Shown here piece by piece: positions 23,468 through 32,110 of a stretch of DNA of 47,224 nucleotides; positions within the stretch are counted from its first letter, which is position 1, and every line of letters begins with the position of its first letter. Source of the DNA: Anaerolineales bacterium (lineage in GTDB: Bacteria > Chloroflexota > Anaerolineae > Anaerolineales > UBA11858); NCBI GenBank assembly GCA_021108255.1, contig JAIORG010000180.1, forward strand, positions 1 to 47,224, in the 5' to 3' direction. The notes under the pieces were generated by a model, which saw nothing but the letters and a program-made list of their open reading frames with translations, was not told the origin of the DNA and searched no databases. The position numbers were made by a program, and so were the translations under genes.

Positions 23468-24421
23468 CTATTTTTCTTTTTCTACAGAAGTCTTATCCTG
23501 AGCCTTTTTCTTTTTCCCTCGGGAAAATAATCTTTTCAGCCCTTTCCAAATCCAGCGGATGGGGAAATACAGAACCAGTACAACCGGGAGAATGTACAAC
23601 GCTACCCAAATCAAAAAGTTAGCAATTAATTCCAGGGTATTGATAAGCGCCTGGATCGCCCGTTTCGCTACCCCTACAGGCTGCCAATTCCCGATTTTGA
23701 GAGGCTGTACTGCCTCATTTGCCTGAATATTCACAGATATAGCGGATAAAGCGGCAGACTGCTCGTAATATTGCATTTGCCCTTTAATCAATTCTATTTG
23801 TTCCTGTACATCAACCAGGCGGTTGTAGACGCTTAACACATCCTCTGTCTCATAGGCTTGTTCCATGATCTCAGTTAGCTGTTGTTCCGCATTCTCCAGA
23901 TTTCTCAACCTGGATTCTAAATCAGTGTATTCCTGCGTTACATCCTGACCCGAGATATTTTCATTCAGAATCTGACCTGCACCTGATTTTATCTCAACCA
24001 AAGCCTGGTCCAATTTCTCGGCAGGTACCCGGATAGTAATATTGGCCTGAGGGACTTCCAACCCACCTTCAACCTCCATCCTGTACAAGTTGGAGGAAAC
24101 TACAAATCCCCCCAAATCAGCAGCGAGGTCACTGATAGCATCAAGGGTTGTTCCCGGCTCTTCAACAACAATTGACAGGGATGCATTCTTGATTACCATT
24201 CTGGTTTGGGATTCTCGAGTCTGGATCCCCGGTTCCTGATAGGATGTTGAGCTGGTTGAATATTCCGCCTCGCCAAAACTAGAGTCACTTGAGATATTAA
24301 TTCCCTTGGCCATGGGAGCTCCAGCATCCATCAATATCTCAGAATCATATTGAGAACTACCAACAGCACAAGAGGACAAGAGAATAGTTAGAACGGACAA
24401 GAAAATTAGTTGTTTCCTCAT
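23468..24421 (-). CDS. DUF4349 lipoprotein
   Basis: 317 residues. The start at 24421 is preceded by AAAGGAGATATATTC. The signal ends in a lipobox (LTILLSSCAV), so Cys19 would be lipidated. The body is the DUF4349 family: beta-rich part (ASLSIVVEEPGTTLDAI, VPQANITIRVPAEKLDQAL), then a coiled coil (YTDLESRLRNLENAEQQLTEIMEQA), and a C-terminal helix near 270-295 with a basic tail (KGLKRLFSRGKKKKAQ). The family is found on the outer face of the membrane in many bacteria with no settled function; an envelope structural or sensing role is likely. It is followed by a strong terminator and preceded by the phosphoesterase. Confidence 0.88.
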   Translation of the reverse strand: MRKQLIFLSVLTILLSSCAVGSSQYDSEILMDAGAPMAKGINISSDSSFGEAEYSTSSTSYQEPGIQTRESQTRMVIKNASLSIVVEEPGTTLDAISDLAADLGGFVVSSNLYRMEVEGGLEVPQANITIRVPAEKLDQALVEIKSGAGQILNENISGQDVTQEYTDLESRLRNLENAEQQLTEIMEQAYETEDVLSVYNRLVDVQEQIELIKGQMQYYEQSAALSAISVNIQANEAVQPLKIGNWQPVGVAKRAIQALINTLELIANFLIWVALYILPVVLVLYFPIRWIWKGLKRLFSRGKKKKAQDKTSVEKEK

Positions 24422-24486
24422 GAATATATCTCCTTTCTTGGGTATACTTTTCATCCTTAAGACGCTAAATCTGTTAGAAAAGTTCC

Positions 24487-25215
24487 CTACCATCCCAAAT
24501 CCAACCGTTGAATGTATTCATCTGGCAATCCAGCCAATTCCATCCTTTCCTGGACGTCTGCGATGTCGTACGAAACCCGGTGCTGCGCCCAGGTCTTTTC
24601 CTCGGTATCAAAGATTGTGTAAGCTGCCCGGGGATCATGATCTCTTGGCTGTCCAACTGACCCGGGATTTACTATGGTTTTATTTGGAAGCCGGGTTTGT
24701 TCCCCTGGAAAAACAAAGTTCACGGTTGCCAGCTCTTTGCCGTTCTTCATGTAGTACATTACGGGAAGATGAGAATGTCCCACAAAACAATATGGGGTCA
24801 TAAAATAATCGAAATTTGCTGTAGCTGTGTAGACATCCATGATGTATTCCCAGATCGGGTCTCGGGGACTTGCATGAGCCAGCGTTACATCATCAACTTC
24901 AACTTGCGGAGAAAGACTCTGTAAATACTGCCGGTGTACCGGATTGAGTTGTTCAGCTGTCCACTCCAGCACTCTTTGGGCAGAGTGGTTGAATTTTACA
25001 TTTTCGGTCAGGCCAATCACCGCGCTATCATGATTGCCCCGCAGGCAAATCAAATTAGGAAGATCCCGGATAATCGATACACAATCATTTGGATCTGGAC
25101 CATAACCGATAATATCCCCCAAACACCAAACAGCATCTACTGCGTTGGCGTCTTCTAAAACCGCTTCCAGAGCTGTGCGATTCCCATGTATGTCAGATAT
25201 GATTAATACTTTCAT
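24487..25215 (-). CDS. YfcE-like metallophosphoesterase
   Basis: 242 residues of the calcineurin-like phosphoesterase fold, with metal ligands in ISDIHGN (start), GDIIGYGPDPNDC, RGNHD and, later, GHSHLP. These bind two divalent ions and hydrolyse phosphomonoesters or diesters; the substrate is not predictable. ATG at 25215 with GGGAGG about 12 bases upstream. Probably transcribed with the DUF4349 gene, 65 bases downstream, though that gap has its own possible -10 (TATACC). Confidence 0.88.
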   Translation of the reverse strand: MKVLIISDIHGNRTALEAVLEDANAVDAVWCLGDIIGYGPDPNDCVSIIRDLPNLICLRGNHDSAVIGLTENVKFNHSAQRVLEWTAEQLNPVHRQYLQSLSPQVEVDDVTLAHASPRDPIWEYIMDVYTATANFDYFMTPYCFVGHSHLPVMYYMKNGKELATVNFVFPGEQTRLPNKTIVNPGSVGQPRDHDPRAAYTIFDTEEKTWAQHRVSYDIADVQERMELAGLPDEYIQRLDLGW

Positions 25216-25496
25216 TTATGGCTGGTACCTCCCAGACATAGTTATTTTACAGTAACTAATCACTGTGGTTTTCCTAATCATAAGCGAAACTTCGTTTCCA
25301 GTAAAGTTATTATTAGCAGTATTCAAACAGAAAACTGCTAATAATCAAAAACAAGATTTACTTCAATCCGACATGATATCACAGTCTTCTACCACTAGAT
25401 GAGCCTGATTGCAGGCCGCCTTGAATGGCATTGTTCTTGCAACCTTAACATAGCAGCCGGTTTTTTAACCGGCAACCCCTCACTTAAAGGTAAAAT
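25216..25496. promoter_or_regulatory. Divergent promoter region between phosphoesterase and LysM/M23 operon
   Basis: 281 bases without a gene. It holds a short palindrome ACAGT-N8-ACTGT near 25251, the 12-base inverted repeat at 25309-25345 and a GCCGGTT/AACCGGC hairpin at 25456-25473. A TAAAAT at 25491-25496 touches the ATG at 25497. If that is the -10, translation would start at the second ATG, 25509. Confidence 0.5.
25309..25345. repeat. Perfect 12-base inverted repeat
   Basis: ATTATTAGCAGT (25309-25320) and ACTGCTAATAAT (25334-25345) with 13 bases between. No run of T follows in either direction, so it does not look like a terminator; it could be an operator or an mRNA-leader hairpin for the operon beginning at 25497. 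Confidence 0.75.
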
Positions 25497-27014
25497 ATGC
25501 TCAGTGATATGGCTATTTCAAGGCGATTCTTCCTCAGTTTCCTGGTTCTATTAATCAGTGCCTGCACAAAACAGGCACATACAGCACCCTATATAAATTT
25601 TTCCAAAGTAGAATCAGAATCGGAACCAGTAGCCACCGCGGATCCTTACATACCCCCAACCAGAATTCCAGATCAACCAATTTATACCCCCACGCCAAGC
25701 GCTCCTAAACCACTTCCCACGTTGCGCACAGAAGATATTACCTATATTGTTCAATGGGGAGATACAGTACGGTCCATCGCTTACCAGTACAATTTACTCC
25801 CCCAGAAAATTATTAACGTAAACGGGATTACCAATCCTAGCCTGATCTATACCGGACAGGAACTGCTTCTGCCTGCACCGGTTATCAGAAATACAGGACC
25901 TAGTTTCAAATTAATTCCGGACTCTGAATTAATTAATAGTCCTTATACAGTACGTTTTCGTACAGTTTCATTTATCGACAATCAGTCGGGGTATTTAAAA
26001 GATTATCAGGAAGAAGTAGATGGTGAACCGCATAATGGATCTGAAATTGTCCAGCGTATCTCCGAGGATTATTCCATAAATCCCCGTCTTCTGATTGCCC
26101 TGATCGAACATCAAAGTCAATGGGTGACTACAAAGAACAATAAAAACAATCCTTACCCGCTATCTCACAAAGAAGCAGGCTATGAGGGACTGTACCGTCA
26201 GTTAGCCTGGGCAGCAGATGAACTGAATCGGGGATATTACCTATGGAAAGTAAAAGGTATTGGTACCTGGACATTGACTGATGGAATCAATGTTCCTATT
26301 AACGCCACCATCAATGCTGGATCTGCAGGTGTCCAGCACTTGTTTTCGCGGCTCCTTCCCTACAAGGATTGGTTAACTGCCGTATCTGAGGAAGGCTTCT
26401 TTTCTACCTATTCTAACTTGTTCGGGTACCCCTTTGATTACACGTATTCTCCCCTTGTTCCCGAAGATCTAACCCAACCCCAGCTTCAACTGCCGTTCGA
26501 AGATGGCGTAACCTGGCTATTCTCCGGAGGGCCCCACGGTGGATGGGATACCGGTTCTGCTTGGGCGGCACTTGATTTTGCACCAACTCCCGGCGATGTA
26601 GGCTGTAGCTCCAGCAATGCCTGGGTGGTTGCAGTAGCTGACGGCATCATTGTCCGATCTGATCACGGTGCCGTTACCCAAAGTCTGGATGGAGATCCTT
26701 ACGGTCAAACCGGGTGGTCTATCCTTTATGCGCATATTGAAACCCGGGACCGGGTTGAGATTGGATCCCGCTTAAAAGCAGGAGACAGAATTGGACATCC
26801 TTCCTGTGAAGGAGGAATCTCTACCGGCACTCACCTTCACATTGCCCGGCGGTATAATGGGGAATGGATTCCCGCTGATCAGGATATCCCTTTCATCATG
26901 GACGGCTGGGTATCCCAGGGGCTGGGATTTGCTTATCAAGGCATAATGACTCGCGGAGATCAAGTGATTCGGGCTGAAGATACTAAAACTGATTACAATC
27001 GAATTCAACGGTAA
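25497..27014 (+). CDS. LysM/M23 peptidoglycan-hydrolase lipoprotein, paralog 1
   Basis: 505 residues, first of three tandem paralogs. The twin-Arg-like signal ends with the lipobox LLISACT. A short Pro/Thr linker leads to one LysM domain (residues ~80-125, ITYIVQWGDTVRSIAY ... ELLLPAP) that binds glycan. A ~150-residue middle part follows with INPRLLIALIEHQSQW, like the catalytic Glu helix of lytic transglycosylases. The C terminus is an M23 endopeptidase with a zinc-site His in GGPHGGW, Asp in AALDFAP and HLH in GTHLHIA. M23 enzymes cut peptide crosslinks. ATG 25497 has AAAGG 6 bases upstream; ATG 25509 is the alternative. Confidence 0.85.
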   Translation: MLSDMAISRRFFLSFLVLLISACTKQAHTAPYINFSKVESESEPVATADPYIPPTRIPDQPIYTPTPSAPKPLPTLRTEDITYIVQWGDTVRSIAYQYNLLPQKIINVNGITNPSLIYTGQELLLPAPVIRNTGPSFKLIPDSELINSPYTVRFRTVSFIDNQSGYLKDYQEEVDGEPHNGSEIVQRISEDYSINPRLLIALIEHQSQWVTTKNNKNNPYPLSHKEAGYEGLYRQLAWAADELNRGYYLWKVKGIGTWTLTDGINVPINATINAGSAGVQHLFSRLLPYKDWLTAVSEEGFFSTYSNLFGYPFDYTYSPLVPEDLTQPQLQLPFEDGVTWLFSGGPHGGWDTGSAWAALDFAPTPGDVGCSSSNAWVVAVADGIIVRSDHGAVTQSLDGDPYGQTGWSILYAHIETRDRVEIGSRLKAGDRIGHPSCEGGISTGTHLHIARRYNGEWIPADQDIPFIMDGWVSQGLGFAYQGIMTRGDQVIRAEDTKTDYNRIQR

Positions 27015-27020
27015 AAACCA

Positions 27021-28604
27021 GTGAAACGTATTGTCATTTTTACACTCATGCTCTCCTTGACGGGATGCAGTTTATACCAAAGAACCCCTCCGATTTTTGT
27101 CCCTCCTGTGGGGTACACACCAACACCTGTGACACCCACTCCGGATCCGTCGCCGACTCAAGCGTCTACCCTTGCAAATTCGGCAACTCCCACCGCTGAA
27201 TTTAATCCGACCCCGACTATATTCATTCCATCTACAGAAACACTAGTGCCTACGCCCAATGTCGAGCGGGAACCCATTGTCTACCATGCCCAAGCCGGGG
27301 ACACACTAGCTGTTGTTGCCACCCATTTTGGCGTAGGGAAAGATCAGATCCAATCCAACATAACTTTGCCTGAGACATCCTTTATTAACCCGGGAACGCT
27401 GCTAGTTATTCCTCAGGTATTAATCAACACAACTTCTGATGCACACCTGCTGCCTGACAGCGAGTTTGTATATTCCCGGGCAATCACAGATTCCGATTTT
27501 CCTTCCGATGTAATCAGTTTTGTAGAACAGGCCGGGGGCTATTTAAGTAAACCGCGAGAATATAAACACTCGCTCTTAACCAGCGGGGGAGAAATTGTTA
27601 AACAGATTGCTCAAAACAATTCCCTCAATCCTTTTCTCCTGCTTGCCCTGCTGGAACACCAGAGTAATTGGGTATTTGGTCAACCCCAAAACATCGCCCA
27701 GTTGAAATATCCCCTGGGGCACCTAGATCACGATGATCAAGGTCTGGTAAATCAACTTCGGTGGGCAGTCAACCAGCTCTCGATAGGTTATTATGGCTGG
27801 CGAGAAGGACGCTTGACAGAAATTTTAATAAGAAATTCACAAAACCCCTCCAGAAACGTAACAGCCCGGATTGAGCCCAGCCTGAACGCTGGAACTGTCG
27901 CCCTCCAGTATTTTTTCTCACAGATTTATGAAAGTGATGAATGGATCCAGGCGTTGGATGACGATACCGGCTTTATCACAACCTATACTGATATGTTCGG
28001 TTCTTCAGAAAATCGTACTCAGTATGAACCTCTCTTTTCCCACGATCTGGTCCAGCCTGAGCTTGGATTACCTTTCACTCGGGGTACTGTTTGGAACTAT
28101 ACAGGAGGACCCCATGGAGCCTGGGAACGGGAAGGATCCTGGTCTGCAATTGACTTTGCACCTTCCGGATTTGAAGGTGGGTGTTCAGGGTCCTACGCCT
28201 ACGTAACAGCATCCGCGCCAGGCCTGGTCGTCAGGGCGGAAAATGGTGCAGTGATCATAAATTTGAATTACAACAACAATGAGCATTCCGGCTGGGTGCT
28301 GTTATATCTGCATATTGCTACTACTGGACGGCTGGTAGACGCGGGTGATGAGGTCAAATTCGGAGATAAATTAGGGCATCCCTCCTGTGAAGGTGGTATC
28401 TCAACCGGCACCCATGTCCATATGGCGCGGAAATACAATGGGGAATGGATGACAGCTGATGGCGATGGACCTATTCCTTTTCTGTTAAGTGGCTGGACAG
28501 TGCATAATGGTGCTTCAGCTTACAAAGGAAGCCTCACCAAACCTGGGGAGAGTGTCGTCACTGCCAGCTCTTATAGTGCTCCGGGGAGCCAGATTAAGCG
28601 GTAA
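27021..28604 (+). CDS. LysM/M23 peptidoglycan-hydrolase lipoprotein, paralog 2
   Basis: 527 residues from a GTG start six bases after the previous stop, so coupled to paralog 1. Lipobox LTGCSL follows a short signal. A longer Thr/Pro stalk (~residues 30-85) precedes the LysM (VYHAQAGDTLAVVATHFGV). The transglycosylase-like middle has LNPFLLLALLEHQSNW, and the M23 domain has GGPHGAW, SAIDFAPS, YLHI and THVHMA. All catalytic residues seen in paralog 1 are kept. It differs mainly in linker length and loops, which suggests divergence in substrate or position, not loss of activity. Confidence 0.85.
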   Translation: MKRIVIFTLMLSLTGCSLYQRTPPIFVPPVGYTPTPVTPTPDPSPTQASTLANSATPTAEFNPTPTIFIPSTETLVPTPNVEREPIVYHAQAGDTLAVVATHFGVGKDQIQSNITLPETSFINPGTLLVIPQVLINTTSDAHLLPDSEFVYSRAITDSDFPSDVISFVEQAGGYLSKPREYKHSLLTSGGEIVKQIAQNNSLNPFLLLALLEHQSNWVFGQPQNIAQLKYPLGHLDHDDQGLVNQLRWAVNQLSIGYYGWREGRLTEILIRNSQNPSRNVTARIEPSLNAGTVALQYFFSQIYESDEWIQALDDDTGFITTYTDMFGSSENRTQYEPLFSHDLVQPELGLPFTRGTVWNYTGGPHGAWEREGSWSAIDFAPSGFEGGCSGSYAYVTASAPGLVVRAENGAVIINLNYNNNEHSGWVLLYLHIATTGRLVDAGDEVKFGDKLGHPSCEGGISTGTHVHMARKYNGEWMTADGDGPIPFLLSGWTVHNGASAYKGSLTKPGESVVTASSYSAPGSQIKR

Positions 28605-28616
28605 AATAGAAGACCT

Positions 28617-30113
28617 ATGTCCCGCTTTCAGGGTTTCACTCAAAATCGAATTAAGTTCCTGTTTCCATGGTTTTGGATTCTGGGAATTCTGCTCTCTGCT
28701 TGCATGCTGCAAATTCAAGATCCGGAAACAATCCCGCTCCCCACTTTAACCACAATCCCAACCATTACTCCCAGACCAGTGGCAGAACGCCCGATATATT
28801 CACCCGGAGAGATCGTGGATTATATTGCACAGTCGGGTGATACATTATCTAATCTTGCTTTCAGGTTTAACACCACGGTAGAGGAAATCCTGGCAGAAAA
28901 TCCAGTCATCCCGGAAAGCGCTACAACTCTCCCTCCAGGTTTGCCTATGCAAATCCCAATCTATTATGAAGCGCTTTGGGGTTCTCAGTTTCAAATTCTC
29001 CCTAACTGCGCCTTTATTAATGGACCTGCCCAAATTGGATTTAACGTAACAGAGTTTGTAGAGTCTCAACCCGGTTGGTTAAAAGATTACCAACAGTATG
29101 CCGCAGAGCAGCAGCGAAGCGGGGCGGAGATCGTCTCCTATGTTTCTACAAGCTTCAGCATCAGTCCCCAGGTGCTGTTGACATTATTGGAATATCAAAC
29201 CGGCGCGTTAAGCAACCCCACACCTCCTGATAATTTAGAGGATTACCCGCTAGGTTACGTTAAAACTGGTTACCATGGTTTATATATCCAGTTAGTTTGG
29301 GCTGCAAATTCTCTGAACCAAGGATATTACGGGTGGCTGGTCAACCACCTGGACACTCTGGAGTACCTTGATCAAACTATTGAGCATCCTGACCCTTGGC
29401 AAAATGCAGCAACGGTTGCTCTGCAATATTATTTTTCCCGGCTCGAACCCAAAGCGGTATATGACTACACAATAAGTCCGGATGGATTCTTCAAAACTTA
29501 TCAATCCTATTTTAAGGATCCCTGGAGCTGCGAACCCCATATTCCCGGCAGTTTAAGACAGCCGACCATGCGTCTCCCATTCGAAAGCGGAAAAACCTGG
29601 GCTTTCACGGGAGGTCCTCATACTGGTTGGGGGAAAGGAGATCCCTGGGCTGCGCTGGACTTTGCCCCTCCCAGTGAAAGCGGAGGTTGTGAAGTGACCA
29701 GTGAATGGGCTGTAGCAGTTGCACCCGGTATTATCGCCAGATCAGATACCGGTCTGATTGAGCTGGACCTGGATGGCGATGGTGATCCACTCACTGGATG
29801 GGTGATTTTATATCTCCACCTGGGAATCCAGCATAAAACAAGGGAGGGAGAATTGGTTGAAGCAGGAGATCCCCTCGGTCATCCTTCCTGTGAGGGAGGT
29901 GAAAGCACCGGCTCTCATATTCATATTGCCCGCAAATACAACGGGGAATGGATTCCCGCTTCAGGCACTATACCCTTTAATCTGGATGAATGGATTGCAC
30001 ACGATGGAGCGGCTGCTTATTTGGGCACCCTGACCAGATTTACCGAGACTGTTATTGCCAGTGTGGAAGCAGAAGAAAAAAGCCTGATCAGCGCACGGAA
30101 AATCACTCCTTAG
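28617..30113 (+). CDS. LysM/M23 peptidoglycan-hydrolase lipoprotein, paralog 3
   Basis: 498 residues, ATG 12 bases after paralog 2. Signal ends LLSACML. LysM (DYIAQSGDTLSNLAFRFN), transglycosylase-like middle (ISPQVLLTLLEYQTGA) and M23 domain (GGPHTGW, AALDFAP, YLHLG, GSHIHIA) follow. The Glu of the presumed transglycosylase helix is kept but the following QS becomes QT. Three successive genes of the same build within 4.6 kb point to tandem duplication followed by divergence. A weak terminator follows. Confidence 0.84.
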   Translation: MSRFQGFTQNRIKFLFPWFWILGILLSACMLQIQDPETIPLPTLTTIPTITPRPVAERPIYSPGEIVDYIAQSGDTLSNLAFRFNTTVEEILAENPVIPESATTLPPGLPMQIPIYYEALWGSQFQILPNCAFINGPAQIGFNVTEFVESQPGWLKDYQQYAAEQQRSGAEIVSYVSTSFSISPQVLLTLLEYQTGALSNPTPPDNLEDYPLGYVKTGYHGLYIQLVWAANSLNQGYYGWLVNHLDTLEYLDQTIEHPDPWQNAATVALQYYFSRLEPKAVYDYTISPDGFFKTYQSYFKDPWSCEPHIPGSLRQPTMRLPFESGKTWAFTGGPHTGWGKGDPWAALDFAPPSESGGCEVTSEWAVAVAPGIIARSDTGLIELDLDGDGDPLTGWVILYLHLGIQHKTREGELVEAGDPLGHPSCEGGESTGSHIHIARKYNGEWIPASGTIPFNLDEWIAHDGAAAYLGTLTRFTETVIASVEAEEKSLISARKITP

Positions 30114-30156
30114 GATCTTTCCTCAATTTCCATTTAAAGAAACCAATCACCCCCTC

Positions 30157-30203
30157 AAGAATTCAATATTCTTAATGTTGTGTTCAATAATTCTTATTTT
30201 TTT
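30157..30203 (+). terminator. Possible terminator after the LysM/M23 operon
   Basis: Seven-base stem AAGAATT (30157-30163) / AATTCTT (30189-30195) with a long loop, followed by ATTTTTTT. The stem is weak and AT-rich, but the T run and position are suitable. Confidence 0.4.
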
Positions 30204-30205
30204 CC

Positions 30206-30233
30206 TTGACATACTGAAATTTTCTGATATACT
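30206..30233 (+). promoter_or_regulatory. Strong promoter of the DUF2089/DUF4097 operon
   Basis: Consensus TTGACA (30206-30211) and TATACT (30228-30233) separated by 16 bases, with TG plus one base before the -10. This is the best match to a housekeeping promoter in the window; transcription would start near 30240. Confidence 0.8.
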
Positions 30234-30269
30234 GTAAGCATTGTTCAAGTTCCCCTATGGGAGACAATC

Positions 30270-30467
30270 ATGTTTACGGTAACTTTACTCGAATTCAAAA
30301 CCAATCAAGCGGAGCTTCACAGGCAGGCAGCCAAATTTCGGCTGATGCAATTGCTGAAAAAACCAAATCCATGGACAGCCCATGTATTCACCGCGGTTGG
30401 CAGATTATTGATTGAGTCTGGAACAGGGATCATCAATCGTTTTCAAACAGCTCAATATAAATATTAA
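30270..30467 (+). CDS. Small protein, first gene of the DUF2089/DUF4097 operon
   Basis: 65 residues, basic (Lys/Arg-rich start, LHRQAAKFRLMQLLKKPN), no membrane helix and no known family. ATG 30270 has GGGAG seven bases upstream, right after the strong promoter, and its stop is 21 bases before the DUF2089 gene. Promoter and ribosome-site quality support a real gene, but conservation cannot be tested here. Confidence 0.5.
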   Translation: MFTVTLLEFKTNQAELHRQAAKFRLMQLLKKPNPWTAHVFTAVGRLLIESGTGIINRFQTAQYKY

Positions 30468-30488
30468 TTCCAAAAAGGAGATTTAATC

Positions 30489-30875
30489 ATGCACCCATTA
30501 CCCTCTCAATGCCCCATCTGCGGTGGAGATGTTGTTATCACCCAGATTAATTGCCGCGATTGCAACACAACAATTGACGGTCGTTTTACTTCCCGCACGT
30601 TCTCGCAGCTGACTCCAAAACAAATGGATTTTGTAGAGACCTTTGTCAGATTGGAAGGCAAAATCACCCATATGGAAAAGGAACTTGGGTACTCATACCC
30701 CACAATCCGCAAACTGCTGCACGATGTCATTCGAGCGCTGGGCTACGAACCAGGCGGCGAAGAGGAAATGCCAGAGCTGTCTGAAAAAGAACGGGAAAGC
30801 ATCCTCAATAACCTGGATGAGGGGAAAATTAGTTATGATGATGCCATCAAGCAGCTGAAAGACGAGGAGAAATAA
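30489..30875 (+). CDS. DUF2089 regulator with zinc ribbon and helix-turn-helix
   Basis: 128 residues. CPICGG and CRDCN make a zinc ribbon (residues 8-27). A helical part resembling a sigma-70 region 4/HTH follows (SQLTPKQMDFVETFVRLEGKI, HMEKELGYSYPTIRKLLHDVI). A C-terminal helical hairpin ends the protein (SEKERESILNNLDEGKISYDDAIKQL). That hairpin is the same module found in the next three proteins of the operon. Likely a DNA-binding regulator of the operon, perhaps titrated by its partners through the shared module (inference). RBS AAGGAG at 30475-30480. Confidence 0.85.
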   Translation: MHPLPSQCPICGGDVVITQINCRDCNTTIDGRFTSRTFSQLTPKQMDFVETFVRLEGKITHMEKELGYSYPTIRKLLHDVIRALGYEPGGEEEMPELSEKERESILNNLDEGKISYDDAIKQLKDEEK

Positions 30876-30880
30876 GGGCT

Positions 30881-32110
30881 ATGACACAACACTCAATCCC
30901 TATTGATGATATCTCCCGGCTGGTGATTATCAGCACCGGAGGCGACCTGTACCTGACGGGGTGGAACCGTGACGAGATTCGGATCAAAGACCCTTCAGAG
31001 CAGGACTCATTCAGCAAAGAAAAAGACCTGCTTGAGATTACATTTCCAAAAGACGGCATTATCCATCTACCCCATCACCTGCCCGTTACCATCGAATCCG
31101 TTGGCAAAGACGCGGTGATTAAGGGAATCGGCAGTCCTCTTCAAATTTCCTCAGTGGGTGGTGATCTAATACTCAGTGATGTCAGCCCATCAAATATAAA
31201 ATCTGTCGGCGGTGATGTGTTTGCAAAACGCGTCCAGGGAGATTTAGTGACAGAAAATGTAGGCGGTGACTGTTTGATCGATAACGTAAAAGGACAGCTG
31301 TCCCTTCAACAGGTCGGAGGAGATATCCAGATCGAAAAGGTAGCTGGCGGTATCGAAGCCCAGGCAGGAGGAGACGGCCAAGTGAGTTTTTCTCCGGTTC
31401 CCTGGCAAGCATACAGCATTAAAACAGGCGGCGATATATCTATTTCAGTACCAGAGGACAGTAATGCTGAGCTCTCAATTAAGAGCGGAAGTAAAGATAT
31501 AACCATGAAGCTAGGCAGCACCGACGAAAAGGTATCCGATGGGGACTTCACCAAACAAATTGGCGAAGGGGGTCCATCAGTCATGCTTGCCGCAGGCGGG
31601 AGCGTATTTATAGCAAGCGACAATTACAGTTGGTTATCTCCGTTCCAGGCGAATGCAGAACAATTCGAAAGTATTGCAGTTGATTTTTCAGCGCAGACTG
31701 CTGAACATATAAAAAACAATCTCAGTCATTTGGAAATTACTCTGAGGGAATCTTTATCTAACCTTCCTGAATCAATGGAATCGGCCGGTTTATCTGAAGA
31801 GAACCTGCAGCAGATGAAAACTCGAATCGAGGAAAGCAGCCGTCTGGCAATCCAAAAAGCAGAAATGGCAGCAGCAAAAGTCCAGGCAAAGGTAGAGAAG
31901 AGTATCGCCAAGGCTCAGCGGAAAGCACTAAAAGCGAAAAGGAAAGCCGGAAAATTTGACCTGGATCAATTCTTTGCCTCACAAGCTGAAAAGAAATCAG
32001 TGTCGGATAGCGAACGTTTGATAATCCTGGAAATGCTCCAGGAGAAAAAAATCTCTCCTGAAGAAGCCGATGATCTATTAAAGGCTTTGGAGGGGAAGAA
32101 AAAACAATGA
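30881..32110 (+). CDS. DUF4097-like beta-solenoid protein with C-terminal coiled coil and shared helical module
   Basis: 409 residues. The first ~250 carry repeating SVGGDL / KSVGGDV / ENVGGDC / QQVGGDI turns, a beta-helix-like DUF4097 pattern. A long Lys/Ala-rich coiled coil (~residues 270-370, AEMAAAKVQAKVEKSIAKAQ) and a final SDSERLIILEMLQEKKISPEEADDLLKAL module follow. No signal peptide, so probably cytoplasmic and membrane-peripheral. The start is 5 bases after the DUF2089 stop, and the end overlaps the next gene by four bases. In Bacillus, YvlB (DUF4097) sits with PspC-type proteins in an envelope-stress operon, the same association seen here. Confidence 0.82.
   Translation: MTQHSIPIDDISRLVIISTGGDLYLTGWNRDEIRIKDPSEQDSFSKEKDLLEITFPKDGIIHLPHHLPVTIESVGKDAVIKGIGSPLQISSVGGDLILSDVSPSNIKSVGGDVFAKRVQGDLVTENVGGDCLIDNVKGQLSLQQVGGDIQIEKVAGGIEAQAGGDGQVSFSPVPWQAYSIKTGGDISISVPEDSNAELSIKSGSKDITMKLGSTDEKVSDGDFTKQIGEGGPSVMLAAGGSVFIASDNYSWLSPFQANAEQFESIAVDFSAQTAEHIKNNLSHLEITLRESLSNLPESMESAGLSEENLQQMKTRIEESSRLAIQKAEMAAAKVQAKVEKSIAKAQRKALKAKRKAGKFDLDQFFASQAEKKSVSDSERLIILEMLQEKKISPEEADDLLKALEGKKKQ

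Noticed and set aside
24420-24803. 127-residue frame on the plus strand
   Set aside because: Overlaps the phosphoesterase coding region in antisense; no support.
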